A stretch of 64,000 bases of DNA from Caenibius sp. WL (GTDB taxonomy: Bacteria; Pseudomonadota; Alphaproteobacteria; Sphingomonadales; Sphingomonadaceae): assembly GCF_019803445.1 (NCBI RefSeq), contig NZ_CP081844.1, forward strand, positions 508,501 through 572,500. The letters run 5' to 3'. Position numbers and translations under genes: made by a program. The notes under the pieces are model-generated. The model did no database searches. It was not told the DNA's origin and saw only the letters and a program-made list of their open reading frames with translations. Below, piece by piece: positions 16,502 through 25,656 of the stretch (its first letter is position 1; every line of letters begins with the position of its first letter).

Positions 16502-17549
16502 AGGGGGTTAGCGTATCGATGGGCGAAATGGCCCGCCGCCGATCATGCTGCGTGGTCTGTTCGAGCTGTTGGGTGAGATAGTCGATCAGCGGTTGTTCGA
16601 ATTTGGGATTGATGGCGAGGAAATGGCGTCGCCGGTCCGTCTCGTCAGGAATCTTGAACAGGACACCATCACTCACCAGACGGCGGACAAGGCGTAGGGC
16701 CGTGCTCATCGGCGCGCCTGAAGCGATGCAGGCGCTGGACACCGAAACCTGGCGTTGTTCGATATTGGCGAGCAGGAGATCCAGCAGCATTTCCCATGCG
16801 GGATCGCCAAACAGCCCGCCGCCACCGATTTCACGCCGCTTGCTTTCTGTCTTGAGCAGTTCGCGGATAAATGGGGCCAGTTTGTGTTCGCTGTGGTGGC
16901 TTGGCTCCGGCGCGCACGGCCCGCCGCGAACCGCAGTTTCATCGTGGGGTGGAATAGCGGTGGATTGTGCGCCTTGGCCCATCAATTGCGAGAGACGCTG
17001 CAATTCCATGCTGAGGCTGGACATCTTGTCGAGCAGCATATCCTGTATCGTGGGCGTTTCGTGCAGGGCGCTGATGCGTTGCAGGGCCTGTTCGAGATCG
17101 GCGGCCAGGATGGGCTTTTCGAGAATATCCACGGCCGAAGCTCGGAGCGCGTCGATCGCCATATCCTTGGTGGCGTAACCGGTGGCGAGGATGAAGTTCA
17201 ACCGCCGCCCTTGCGCCTCGGCCGTCTGGGAAAGATCCTGGATCAGCGAGATCCCGTCCTGCCCGGGCAGGTTGTAATCGACGATGGCGATGGCAATGTC
17301 ATAAGACAGGAAAAGGTCGAGAGCGGTTTCCGCGTTCTGCGCCAGAAAGGGCTGATAGCCCAGCACTTGCAGGCTGAACGCGCATTCGTTGCCCCAATCT
17401 GCGTCATCGTCGATGATCAGCACCGGTTCGCGCTTGCGCGGCGTGACGGCACCTTCCGTGTCGCTGCCTGTCTCCTGCGCGGAAAATGCCTGATTGGGAT
17501 TGAGAATGGCTCCGAGCCTCATTCGCCAGTTGCTTGCCATGGAACACAT
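16491..17549 (-). CDS. Response regulator with receiver and C-terminal winged helix
   Basis: A 352-residue protein. An N-terminal tail precedes a CheY-like receiver at about 40-165: acidic pocket VLIIDDDADW, phosphoacceptor Asp in AIVDYNLPGQDG, Thr in LATGY and Lys in ILEKPI. A linker follows. The C-terminal part (about 245-335) resembles a MarR-like winged helix (SSACIASGAPMSTALRLVRR, then LVSDGVLFKIPDETDRR). It should regulate transcription when phosphorylated. It is last in line after the tad genes on the same strand, 28 bp after cpaA, so it may be co-transcribed and control pilus genes. The likely kinases are the orphan sensors at 28-30 kb (inference). Confidence 0.82.
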   Translation of the reverse strand: MCSMASNWRMRLGAILNPNQAFSAQETGSDTEGAVTPRKREPVLIIDDDADWGNECAFSLQVLGYQPFLAQNAETALDLFLSYDIAIAIVDYNLPGQDGISLIQDLSQTAEAQGRRLNFILATGYATKDMAIDALRASAVDILEKPILAADLEQALQRISALHETPTIQDMLLDKMSSLSMELQRLSQLMGQGAQSTAIPPHDETAVRGGPCAPEPSHHSEHKLAPFIRELLKTESKRREIGGGGLFGDPAWEMLLDLLLANIEQRQVSVSSACIASGAPMSTALRLVRRLVSDGVLFKIPDETDRRRHFLAINPKFEQPLIDYLTQQLEQTTQHDRRRAISPIDTLTPSLF

Positions 17550-17576
17550 TTCAAGGAACCTCAGAGTAACGCAAAT

Positions 17577-18038
17577 TTAGATCGTGAACAGAGATTGCTG
17601 TAGATTGAGCGATAAAATCGCTAGCGCCGCGATTACGGAGAAATCGGGCCGGCGGGTCAGCGGCCGGAACTGCCCGATGGCCCCCACGGTGAACAGCGCG
17701 GCAAAAGTCAGCAACAGCATGGCGAACGTGCCGCCAATGCCCAGCCAAGCGGCACCGGCGGCCAGCAGCTTGATATGCCCGCCGGTGAGAAGCTGGAACT
17801 GCAATGTCAGGCGCAGCAGCGTTACCCCCGCAGCCACGACGGCGAGGCAGATGAGGCAGGCCGCAGCGGCCCACAGCGCGGAACCGAGGCCGCCGCCGAT
17901 GCCCGATGCCAGGATACCCCCGACCGCCAGCAAGGCATAGACGAGATCGGGCACCCGGCGGCCCTCCCATGGCAGGACGACGATCGGCAACAGCAGCACG
18001 ATCAGCATGGCAAGAGCAAGGAAGCCGAAACCGGTCAT
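17577..18038 (-). CDS. cpaA: A24-type prepilin peptidase-like protein (CpaA/TadV), catalytic Asp not conserved
   Basis: A 153-residue polytopic membrane protein with four to five hydrophobic segments, directly abutting tadE (no gap). Position and topology match CpaA/TadV, which cleaves the Flp prepilin leader. The hallmark second aspartate motif (GxGD-x-K) reads TGGHIKLLAA here, with His in place of Asp. The region of the first Asp (before RRVPDLVYALL) also lacks an obvious Asp at the usual spot. So the fold is kept while the aspartic-protease residues appear lost. Either it uses another mechanism or processing is done by a second peptidase elsewhere. Confidence 0.7.
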   Translation of the reverse strand: MTGFGFLALAMLIVLLLPIVVLPWEGRRVPDLVYALLAVGGILASGIGGGLGSALWAAAACLICLAVVAAGVTLLRLTLQFQLLTGGHIKLLAAGAAWLGIGGTFAMLLLTFAALFTVGAIGQFRPLTRRPDFSVIAALAILSLNLQQSLFTI

Positions 18039-18473
18039 TCAATAACTCCCGTTGGTGACTTTCACGGTGGAAGAAATCGTCGAGGAAGGCAGCGGCACGA
18101 ACCCGGCATAATTCATGATCGGGCTGTTGCTGATGTCGTATGAGACCGTGACGGTAAAAACATCGCTATCGCCCGATGCGGTGATTGTCGGGCTTGTGCC
18201 CACACCCAGCAGGGAACCATAAGCGGCAGCGACTTCCCCGGCGCGCTCGGTTGCCAACTCTGCCCGCTCCGGTCCCGAGAGAGCCTGCAACGAGGCCCGT
18301 GCCCCTTCGGATGCGGCCTCCCGCACACCGAACTGCGTGCTGAAGTAGAGCGAATAGATCACGATGGCGAAAGCGAGCATCAGCAGCGCCGGAGCCAGCA
18401 AGGCAAACTCCAGCGCTGCAAGGCCGCGCTCGCATTTCAGCATATGCCGTAGGCGCCTAGCTGATGGGAGCAC
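18039..18473 (-). CDS. tadE: TadE-like minor pseudopilin
   Basis: A 144-residue protein. The short charged leader ends in KCERGLAALEFALLAPALLM, where G-LAALEFA is the prepilin cleavage site followed by Glu-5 and a hydrophobic helix. This is the TadE signature. The rest is a small periplasmic domain (YDISNSPIMNYAGF...). The start is a GTG at 18473, 9 bp after flp. An ATG at 18443 is an alternative with less favourable spacing. It should be processed by a prepilin peptidase and take part in Flp pilus assembly. Confidence 0.85.
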   Translation of the reverse strand: MLPSARRLRHMLKCERGLAALEFALLAPALLMLAFAIVIYSLYFSTQFGVREAASEGARASLQALSGPERAELATERAGEVAAAYGSLLGVGTSPTITASGDSDVFTVTVSYDISNSPIMNYAGFVPLPSSTISSTVKVTNGSY

Positions 18474-18482
18474 GGCTGTTAC

Positions 18483-18686
18483 CTAGGCACCGGTGCTGCC
18501 GTTCTGTGCATTCGTTACGTTGGTAAACAGATTTCCGAACGCATCATCCAGCCCGTCTGTAAAAGTAGTTGAGAGTGCCGCGATACCGATCACGATGATC
18601 CCACCGAGAACGGCATACTCGACTGCCGTCAGGCCTCTTTCGTCCTGCCTGATGGCTTTGCAGAGCTTGCGGATATATCCAATCAT
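18483..18686 (-). CDS. flp: Flp/Fap-type pilin subunit
   Basis: A 67-residue major pilin. Leader MIGYIRKLCKAIRQDERG is followed by the cleavage/assembly motif LTAVEYAVLGGIIVIGIAAL, with the invariant Glu-Tyr pair of Flp pilins. The ATG at 18686 has a perfect AGGAGA site seven bases upstream, fitting a highly translated structural gene. The frame continues upstream to 18719 but without a ribosome-binding site. Unusually, the pilin lies near the end of the locus, after tadG. An 80-bp gap precedes it and could hold its own promoter. Confidence 0.93.
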   Translation of the reverse strand: MIGYIRKLCKAIRQDERGLTAVEYAVLGGIIVIGIAALSTTFTDGLDDAFGNLFTNVTNAQNGSTGA

Positions 18687-18766
18687 CTTGCTTCTCCTTG
18701 GTTTTTCTCTCCCTCCCATTTGGTCGGCGGATCAGGCGGGAGGGTCCCCGGTCCGCTTGGAAAGTC

Positions 18767-20659
18767 CTAAACCAGCACTGGCACTCCGCACCGTGCGCCG
18801 GTGGCCCAGATCGTGGCACTGCCGAGCTGGACGCCGAGCGCCGAGAGGACATTGTTGAGCAAAGGGTCGACAACTGTGCCGACGAGGTTCGTCACCGGCG
18901 TGACGAGGGCGGGCAGCACAGTGTTGCGCACTGTCGATTGCGCGGCGGAGCAGACTATCGGCAAGCAGAGGTTGAGGACTTTGATTTCCAGCCCATCGGA
19001 TCGCAGGAGGCCGGTGACAAGCCCGCTGACAGTTTGGCCAATCGCAACCTCATTTCCGATTTGTTGCGGGGCGCCCGGCACTCCCGGACCGCCGATTACG
19101 GGGCCGAAAGTCATTGAGGCGCTTTGCGGTGCCCCGCCGGTGACCGGTCGGGCAATCACACGGCCTTTGACGTCTACCGCCGATACAAGCCCAGCCAGTA
19201 GGGAAACATTGGCGATAGTGGCCTGCTGGAAATCATTGGCGCCGATCGGTGGCAGAGTCTTGGTCATCGTGGCGACAGAAGTGTCGCCAATATAGCCGTT
19301 CACCACGCTTGACGTGGCCTGTACCGCAACCGTGGTATTGTTCGCCTGATCGTTTGTGCCATTGCAGATGATCCCTGTGACCGTGGCTTGCGCCGCTGCG
19401 ACATCGAGAACGATCGGCAGGTGCACATTGACCGAGGCCACCAGTGGGACGACGACGGGAAGATCGATCTGTATCAGCACGCGAAGCGCCGAGTTGTATG
19501 CCGTCACGTCCCCGGCAGGGCCGAAAGAATAACGAGGACGCCCATCATCGCTGCTCGAAACCAACCCGATCTTGAGCACGCTGGCGTTGGCCACAGGCAC
19601 GAGGAGGTTAACCGCGTCGGAAAGATCGATGGTCGTCGGTCCCGCCTGCACGGCATATGTGATCAGTTGGTAAGCGTTCATCCCGGCCCGCAAGGCGGGT
19701 TTGGCCTCGGCTTCGCCCACCGGCATGTTTTTCCAGACACCGAGGCCGAAAAGGCTGGTGAAGGGGACTTTGTAAGTATTGCTCACCTGCCCGGCGAAAA
19801 GCCGTAGCGCGTTGGCGGCATTGGTGTTGCCGGCATAATCGGCTGCATCGGCAGCGGCGGTGGCAATATCCTTTATGCCGTGCTGGGCATTCATTAACTC
19901 GCCATATGTGCCGGTGAAGTTTTCCAGTTCGGCCAGTTTGTCGAAGAACACTCCCGCATCGACATTGCCTTGCATCAGCGCCTTAACATCATTCTTGCCA
20001 AGCGAGATCGGCGTGCCGAGCAGTGAGGTAAGAAGCTTGTTCACCGTTATGACGAGCGGATCGGTGACGGGATCGAGCAAGGGGGAAACGACTTTGGAAA
20101 GAATATCCGAAGTAATGCCGATACCGGCCTCATCGATCCGAGCCGCGGTGGCGGTGGCAGCAAGATCGGGGATTGGATTGCTGCTGCCCAGAACACCGGT
20201 CAGGAAGCGGCGGCTCGGCATGCTGGCGGTGATGCGCACGGCATCGACATCGCTATTGCCGAAGCGGCTCTCGCCCGGACAGCCGTCAGGTTGGAAACGC
20301 TGATCCGGATCGTTGTTGGCACAGTAGTGCCCAACCTGCACCGATTCCACCACCGAGGCATTGTAGCCTTGCCGGGTGAGATAGGTGATGGCGCGGTTTT
20401 GTGCATCGGCTGGATTCTGAGCGGCCGCCAGCGCGGCGGCTTCGGTCGCGCTGCGCAGATCGCGGTTTCCGGCAATGTAGAGAGTGACGTCCAGCGCCAG
20501 CCCCGCCGCCAATATCAGCGACATCCCGAGCACGGCCACCATTGGGGCGATGGCCGCGTCGGTATCGTGCGCCAGTTCATGCATTCGGCGCGGGCGCCAG
20601 CGGGTAATGCTCTCCGCAAGGCGATGCAGACGGCGCTTCCGGGAGAGCGGTGTTCGCAT
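18767..20659 (-). CDS. tadG: TadG-like pilus assembly protein
   Basis: A 630-residue protein. An N-terminal TadE/TadG segment DTDAAIAPMVAVLGMSLILAAGLALDVTLY acts as signal anchor. It is followed by TEAAALAAAQNPAD, typical of the Tad_G N-terminal region (Flp pilus assembly protein TadG). The long remainder is rich in Val, Ala and Thr, with repeated Leu/Val-Pro-Val-Thr segments near the C-terminus (ALVTPVTNLVGTVVDPLLNN). I prefer the ATG at 20659, with GGAGA eight bases upstream, over the GTG one codon earlier. It shares TGATG with the tadD stop. TadG is thought to anchor the pilus in the envelope. Confidence 0.82.
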   Translation of the reverse strand: MRTPLSRKRRLHRLAESITRWRPRRMHELAHDTDAAIAPMVAVLGMSLILAAGLALDVTLYIAGNRDLRSATEAAALAAAQNPADAQNRAITYLTRQGYNASVVESVQVGHYCANNDPDQRFQPDGCPGESRFGNSDVDAVRITASMPSRRFLTGVLGSSNPIPDLAATATAARIDEAGIGITSDILSKVVSPLLDPVTDPLVITVNKLLTSLLGTPISLGKNDVKALMQGNVDAGVFFDKLAELENFTGTYGELMNAQHGIKDIATAAADAADYAGNTNAANALRLFAGQVSNTYKVPFTSLFGLGVWKNMPVGEAEAKPALRAGMNAYQLITYAVQAGPTTIDLSDAVNLLVPVANASVLKIGLVSSSDDGRPRYSFGPAGDVTAYNSALRVLIQIDLPVVVPLVASVNVHLPIVLDVAAAQATVTGIICNGTNDQANNTTVAVQATSSVVNGYIGDTSVATMTKTLPPIGANDFQQATIANVSLLAGLVSAVDVKGRVIARPVTGGAPQSASMTFGPVIGGPGVPGAPQQIGNEVAIGQTVSGLVTGLLRSDGLEIKVLNLCLPIVCSAAQSTVRNTVLPALVTPVTNLVGTVVDPLLNNVLSALGVQLGSATIWATGARCGVPVLV

Positions 20660-21354
20660 CACGGCGTCTCCTGCACGGGGCGTTCTTGCAGCGCGGCGAG
20701 GCGCAGCGATTGTTCGGTAATTTGGCCCCGCAGCCGCTCCCGCGCCTGTGGGTCACGGATGGCGCGCAGGCGCGTGCCGGCTTCGGCGGTGCGCCCGGCC
20801 ATAGTCAGGGCCAACAACAGGTTGTTGCGCACCACCGCATCGCGCGGGGCGAGATCGGCCGCCCTTTTCAGCGTTTCGACAGCGGCATCTGCCTGCCCGG
20901 CGCGCAACTGGGCATAGCCCATGGCGTTGATCGTCAGCGGATCGGCAGGATTGGCCCGCAACGCATCCTGGTAATGGGCAATGGCTGCACCCCATTGCTG
21001 GCGGGCGGTCTGCACATGGCCGCGGATCAGGCTGACTTTGCCCGTGCGGTCGTTATCGGGCAGCTGGTCCGCGAGAGTCGCCGCGTAATCGGTCTGGCCC
21101 AGATCGAGCAGACAGTTGATCCGCAGAATGCGGGCATCGAGTTCGCCGGGATACTGCCGTTCGAAATCGTCGAGATAGGCAAGAGCTGCGCGGGCCCGCC
21201 CATCGGTGCGGGCCTGATGGATCAGCATCAGATAGAGCGCTTTGGTCGATCCGGCGATCTGCGGTTCCTTGCCCGAACGGGCAACGGCAGGCGCCGCGGG
21301 CAGCGCCAGAGCGGCGCACAGGGCAGCCAGCAGGGGCAGGGTGCGGGCCTTCAT
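20659..21354 (-). CDS. tadD: TPR protein of the Tad locus (TadD-like)
   Basis: A 231-residue protein with a signal peptide (ALCAALALPAAPAVA). Tetratricopeptide repeats include WGAAIAHYQDALRANPADPL and NAMGYAQLRAGQADAAVETL. TadD homologues are outer-membrane-associated pilotins or assembly factors for the secretin. ATGA overlap with tadC upstream and TGATG overlap with tadG downstream fix its place in the operon. There is no clear lipobox, so it may be periplasmic rather than a lipoprotein. Confidence 0.85.
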   Translation of the reverse strand: MKARTLPLLAALCAALALPAAPAVARSGKEPQIAGSTKALYLMLIHQARTDGRARAALAYLDDFERQYPGELDARILRINCLLDLGQTDYAATLADQLPDNDRTGKVSLIRGHVQTARQQWGAAIAHYQDALRANPADPLTINAMGYAQLRAGQADAAVETLKRAADLAPRDAVVRNNLLLALTMAGRTAEAGTRLRAIRDPQARERLRGQITEQSLRLAALQERPVQETP

Positions 21355-22247
21355 GGCTTCGTGCCCATCAAAGTGTCGAAAATCGCGGCCACCGGCGGCC
21401 CGGCCAGTACGATGAACAGTGCGGGCATGAAGAACACCAGCATCAGCACCACCATGCGAACGGTAATCTTGCCGATCGCTTCGCGGGCGCGAGCGATGCG
21501 GCGGTGCGAAAATTCGACGATGAATTCGCGCAGGGCCGGGATCAGTTCCATCCCCTGGAACAGCGATTGCCGGAACAGCCCGGCGATTTCCTTTGCCCCG
21601 TTGACGCCGACACGCGCGGCCCAGCGGTCAAACGCGGTTTGATAATCCTGACCCCGGTCGAGATCGTCGACCAGCATCGCGATCAGTGGTGCATGATGCG
21701 GGATGGCGGTCTGTTCCTCGCGTGCGATGGAGCGGAAACACTGGTCGAGCGAGACCCCGCTTTCCAGCATCATCAGCATCAGATCGAGCAGGAACGGGAA
21801 TTCCGCCGTCAGCGTGCGCTCGCGCTCGGCCGCGCGCCATTTGAGCAGATATTTCGGGCCGATATAGGCCAGCCAGGTCGACGTGAGGATGGCCAGCCAG
21901 TGATGGAACGGATCGCCCGCAGCGAGGAACGAACCAAGCATGCCGAGGCATGCTACCACCAATGCGAGCACTAGGCGTAGTTTGACGAACTGATCCACGG
22001 CGCTGGCGTCAAAATAACCGGCGCTTTTCAGCTTTTGCTCGATTTCTTCCCGGTCGCGCCCGCGCGCCGCGAAAATGCGTGGCAACTGCCATTGTCCGGG
22101 CTTGTCGTTGTGCGGCCGGGTTTGCGTTTCGAAGGCGATGCGTTCGCCGAGCTGCCGGTCGGCCAGTAGCAAGCGAATGCCAATCGCCACCAGCAGCAGG
22201 CTTGCCGCAGCCAGCACGAAAAACAGAGTGGAGGCCAGCGCGCCCAT
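21351..22247 (-). CDS. tadC: Inner-membrane platform protein TadC (type II secretion F domain)
   Basis: A 298-residue membrane protein starting MGALASTLFFVLAAASLLLV. Hydrophobic segments lie at about 3-25, 100-145 and 260-290. The T2SSF block includes EFPFLLDLMLMMLESGVSLDQ followed by FRSIAREEQ. The start ATG at 22247 shares a base with the tadB stop (TGATG), so the earlier in-frame start at 22292 is not needed. With TadB it forms the platform that couples the CpaF ATPase to pilus extension. Confidence 0.92.
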   Translation of the reverse strand: MGALASTLFFVLAAASLLLVAIGIRLLLADRQLGERIAFETQTRPHNDKPGQWQLPRIFAARGRDREEIEQKLKSAGYFDASAVDQFVKLRLVLALVVACLGMLGSFLAAGDPFHHWLAILTSTWLAYIGPKYLLKWRAAERERTLTAEFPFLLDLMLMMLESGVSLDQCFRSIAREEQTAIPHHAPLIAMLVDDLDRGQDYQTAFDRWAARVGVNGAKEIAGLFRQSLFQGMELIPALREFIVEFSHRRIARAREAIGKITVRMVVLMLVFFMPALFIVLAGPPVAAIFDTLMGTKP

Positions 22248-23149
22248 CAGAAATTCAACCTCATCAGGCGGCGCAGCACCAATATGCCGCACCCCTGCAG
22301 GATCAGCGCAACCACGATCTGTGTCTGTCCGCGCGGATCTTGGATGAAGAATGTGATATAGGCTGGGTTCAACGCCACCAGCATCACCATGGCGAGCATG
22401 GGCATCGCGATCAGCACGCGGGAACTGACTTTGGCTTCCGATGTCGCGGCGGCCAGTTCGCGCTTGATGTTCTGCCGGTCGCGTAAGATCTGCGCGAGAT
22501 TGCGCAGGACCGTGCTGAGCGAGCCGCCGAAGCGCAGATTGGTGCGGATTGCCGCCGCCAGCATCGAGATTTCCGGGATACGCAGACGCTCGGCGAACTG
22601 CTGCATCGTATCGCCCACCGGCGCGCCCATTTCGAGCCGGCGCGCAATCGGGGCAAAATAGCTCTGCACCGCATCCGGCGCGTCGACCAAGGCCCGTTCG
22701 AGCGCTTGCGAGAGCGAATTTCCCACAGCCTGTAGTTGCCGCACGCTGTCGATATAGTGGGGCAGGGCGGCAATCAGCGCATCGGTCCGTTTGCGCGCGC
22801 GGTGGCGCAGCGCGGCCAGCGCCAGCATTGGCAGCACGGCGATCAGCGCCAATGTGATCACCGGCCCGGCCAGGAGCAGCAAGAGCAGAGCCAGCGCGAC
22901 GGCGACCCCGCCCAGCATGCGCAGCGTGGGCGTGGTGATTTCGACCTGTGCTTGGGCCAGCAACGGGGCGAACATGCCCGGCACCGAAACCGGCACGGCC
23001 TGGCGCACCGTGCGGCCGCCGGAGACCACGATCGCCGAAACCCGCCGGTCGATCTCCGCCATGTCGCGGGCGCGTTCATTGAACAGGTAAAAGGCGATAG
23101 CGCCCGACAGCAGTATGGCAAGGATCAGATAGGCGGCACCCCCGATCAT
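22247..23149 (-). CDS. tadB: Inner-membrane platform protein TadB (type II secretion F domain)
   Basis: A 300-residue membrane protein with an N-terminal anchor (GGAAYLILAILLSGAIAFYL) and a central pair of hydrophobic segments (about 80-110). The T2SSF domain contains ALPHYIDSVRQLQAVGNSLS and ISMLAAAIRTNLRFGGSLST. It overlaps cpaF by 4 bp (ATGA) and tadC by 1 bp. Partner of TadC in the pilus motor platform. Confidence 0.92.
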   Translation of the reverse strand: MIGGAAYLILAILLSGAIAFYLFNERARDMAEIDRRVSAIVVSGGRTVRQAVPVSVPGMFAPLLAQAQVEITTPTLRMLGGVAVALALLLLLLAGPVITLALIAVLPMLALAALRHRARKRTDALIAALPHYIDSVRQLQAVGNSLSQALERALVDAPDAVQSYFAPIARRLEMGAPVGDTMQQFAERLRIPEISMLAAAIRTNLRFGGSLSTVLRNLAQILRDRQNIKRELAAATSEAKVSSRVLIAMPMLAMVMLVALNPAYITFFIQDPRGQTQIVVALILQGCGILVLRRLMRLNF

Positions 23150-24492
23150 GCGCGGCCTCCAAGAGAGACAGAGGGCGGTGTGTAATCCTGCAACCGCGCG
23201 AGGTGGTAGGGGCGGGGGGAAAGCACGCGAAATTCGCCCAGACCCGACATCGGGGGCTGTTCGTCGAAGCGGAACAGCTCGTTCAAAGTGTAGGTTTCGC
23301 CTTCGATCCCGGTGACTTCGGTGACCGATGTCACCCGGCGGCTGCCGTTGCTGAGCCGCTGGATATTGACGATCACGTGAATGCTGTTGGCGATGAACCG
23401 GCGGATCGCGCGCATGTCCATCTGCTGCCCGGCGAAGCCCAGCAGCATTTCCAGCCGGGACAGTGCATCGCGCGGCGAATTGCCGTGCAGCGTGGCCATC
23501 GATCCGTCATGCCCGGTGGACATCGCCTGGAGCATCTCCACCGCTTCCACCCCGCGCACTTCGCCCAGGATGATGCGGTCGGGCCGCATACGCAGCGCGT
23601 TGCGCACCAGATCGCGCGAACTGATCTCGCGGTTGCCGTCGACATTGGGCGGGCGCGTTTCGAGGCGGACGACGTGATCCTGCCGCAATTGCAGTTCCGC
23701 CGCGTCTTCGATGGTGACGAGACGCTCGCGGTTGCTGATGCAGCTCGACAGGACGTTGAGCAGCGTGGACTTGCCCGCGCCGGTGCCGCCGCAGATCAGA
23801 ATATTGAGCCGCGAACGCACTGCTGCGCCAAGATAGGCGGCCATGGGTTGGCTCATCGTCTGGCCGCTGACGCAATCTTCCATGCTCAGCGCCTGGAGGC
23901 GGAACTTGCGGATCGAAACCAGCGGGCCATCGAGCGCGATCGGAGGGATGACGATGTTGACGCGCGACCCGTCGGGCAGGCGCGCATCGACATAGGGCGT
24001 TGCTTCATCCACGCGGCGGCCGATCGGACCGACGATCCGTTGGATGATGTGCATCAGATGGGTGTCGTCGCGGAAGCGGGTGTCGATCCGCTCCAATAGG
24101 CCGCCCCGTTCGGCATAGACGGTGTTGGCTCCGTTGACGATGATATCGTCGATCGTCGGATCGCGCAGCAACGGGGCCAACGGGCCGAGGCCGATGACTT
24201 CGTCCTCCACATCCTCGATCAGCAGCAGTCGCTCTGCGCTGTTCAGCGCCAGTTGCCCACGGCGGCTGCGGCTGTTGATGACCTGTTCGATTTCCTGGCG
24301 GAGCGTGCGCTGATCGAGCGTTTCGACCGTGATGCCCTGCGTTTCGAGATGTTCGATCACCTGCTGGCAGGTCATCGCTTTGACCGACTGGTAACTGTCG
24401 CTCATCCGTTGCGCCGAAGGCTGCGCGACCGGGGCCTTGCGCCGGTCCTGTGCGCTTTCGCCGTAAAGGCCTTCGGAAGTGAGGAGGCTCAT
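23146..24492 (-). CDS. cpaF: Secretion ATPase CpaF/TadA
   Basis: A 448-residue hexameric secretion ATPase that powers Flp pilus assembly. The N-terminal domain reads ...[21 protein letters not shown]. Walker A is [16 protein letters not shown] (about 234-249), the Asp box is [12 protein letters not shown], Walker [14 protein letters not shown] and the His box [17 protein letters not shown]. All motifs of the VirB11/CpaF family are intact. It overlaps the cpaE stop by 4 bp. Confidence 0.96.
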   Translation of the reverse strand: MSLLTSEGLYGESAQDRRKAPVAQPSAQRMSDSYQSVKAMTCQQVIEHLETQGITVETLDQRTLRQEIEQVINSRSRRGQLALNSAERLLLIEDVEDEVIGLGPLAPLLRDPTIDDIIVNGANTVYAERGGLLERIDTRFRDDTHLMHIIQRIVGPIGRRVDEATPYVDARLPDGSRVNIVIPPIALDGPLVSIRKFRLQALSMEDCVSGQTMSQPMAAYLGAAVRSRLNILICGGTGAGKSTLLNVLSSCISNRERLVTIEDAAELQLRQDHVVRLETRPPNVDGNREISSRDLVRNALRMRPDRIILGEVRGVEAVEMLQAMSTGHDGSMATLHGNSPRDALSRLEMLLGFAGQQMDMRAIRRFIANSIHVIVNIQRLSNGSRRVTSVTEVTGIEGETYTLNELFRFDEQPPMSGLGEFRVLSPRPYHLARLQDYTPPSVSLGGRA

Positions 24493-25655
24493 CCGGTCCG
24501 CTCCACCGACCGTTGCAGCATGCGCCGCATGCTGTCGAAGCGGGGCATCAGGCTTTTTCGCGATACGGCGATGCCGCAGATTCGCTGGATTGCCTGCGTA
24601 TAGGGCCCATTGTTCCGTTGCATCGCCAGCGGACGGCCCGCGTTGAGCGCGTTGCGCATCCGCACCCGGTCGGTCGGCACGGGCAGCACGGCTTCTATAC
24701 CCAGCGCGTCGGCCATGCGGCGGCCATCGAGAAGAATGCCGGAATCATGGTCCCAGACCAGCAGGCGCAGGCGCCCGGCGCTGGCCGTGTCGAGCACGAT
24801 CCGGTCGAGCAGCCGCCGTGCGGCGTCCAGTTCGCGGATCGACTGGCTGCACACGATTTCGATCGCGTACGCCTGCGAGGCGAGTTCGCGCAGCAGCCCG
24901 GCGTTCCGCAGGCTGCCCGCGCAAAGCACGACATTGTCATAACAGGCGCGCAACAACTGGATCAGGCCGACGATATCGTTGGGGGACAGTCCCACCGGTT
25001 CGGATGCAGTGCCGCCGTCGAGTGTCAGCAGCGCCAGCCCGCTTGCCTCATGCCGGACAAGCGCATCGGCCAGCAGGCTGGTATCCAGCCGGTCGAGATC
25101 GGCCACGGCCGAAGCGATGCCGTAATCGGCCTTGAGATCGAGATAAGCCTCTGCCGTGCTTGACGGCAAAGTGCAGTCGATCAGCAGCGTCGGTGTCTGG
25201 TTCAGGCTGTGGCTGACGGCGATGTCGGTGGCGAGAATGGCCGCCGCTTCGCAATCCGCCCCGAGGACAATGGTCAGTCGTCCGGGCAGCCCCTGAGTGG
25301 CGAGAGCGTTGTTGAGCAGGCGGGAGAGGATACCCGCAATTTCGGCCCCTTCGCCCCCGCGCGGGATGACATCGGTGGCCCCCGCCCGAACGGCCGCCAG
25401 GACCTGACCGGCGTTCATGTCATCGGTCGCCAGCACGATCGCGCGGCCCGCCGCCGCCGCCGCCACGGTGGCGATGGCGGATGCGAGCGAGCGTTCGGCG
25501 GGGACCGCGGCATGATCGATCACGATGATGCCGGGCCCCTCCAGGCCGATTGCGTCGAGCGATTGCACCATGTCCACAGTGATCCGCTCGCCCATGGCAG
25601 CGCTCAGGCGCTGGGTCAGCGTGCGGTCGATGGAAAGGAGATGGATGGCCGGCAT
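24489..25655 (-). CDS. cpaE: CpaE/TadZ-like localisation protein with degenerate P-loop
   Basis: A 388-residue protein. An N-terminal receiver-like domain (about 1-125, no phosphoacceptor Asp at the usual place) precedes a MinD/ParA-like domain. TadZ/CpaE positions the pilus machine at a cell pole or other site. The P-loop normally reading KGGVGxST is replaced by VLGADCEAAAILAT, so the ATP-binding Lys is absent. The later segment PTLLIDCTLPSSTAEAYLDL keeps the family's Asp position. ATP-driven cycling is therefore doubtful. It lies 1 bp after cpaC. Confidence 0.82.
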   Translation of the reverse strand: MPAIHLLSIDRTLTQRLSAAMGERITVDMVQSLDAIGLEGPGIIVIDHAAVPAERSLASAIATVAAAAAGRAIVLATDDMNAGQVLAAVRAGATDVIPRGGEGAEIAGILSRLLNNALATQGLPGRLTIVLGADCEAAAILATDIAVSHSLNQTPTLLIDCTLPSSTAEAYLDLKADYGIASAVADLDRLDTSLLADALVRHEASGLALLTLDGGTASEPVGLSPNDIVGLIQLLRACYDNVVLCAGSLRNAGLLRELASQAYAIEIVCSQSIRELDAARRLLDRIVLDTASAGRLRLLVWDHDSGILLDGRRMADALGIEAVLPVPTDRVRMRNALNAGRPLAMQRNNGPYTQAIQRICGIAVSRKSLMPRFDSMRRMLQRSVERTG

Positions 25656-25656
25656 G

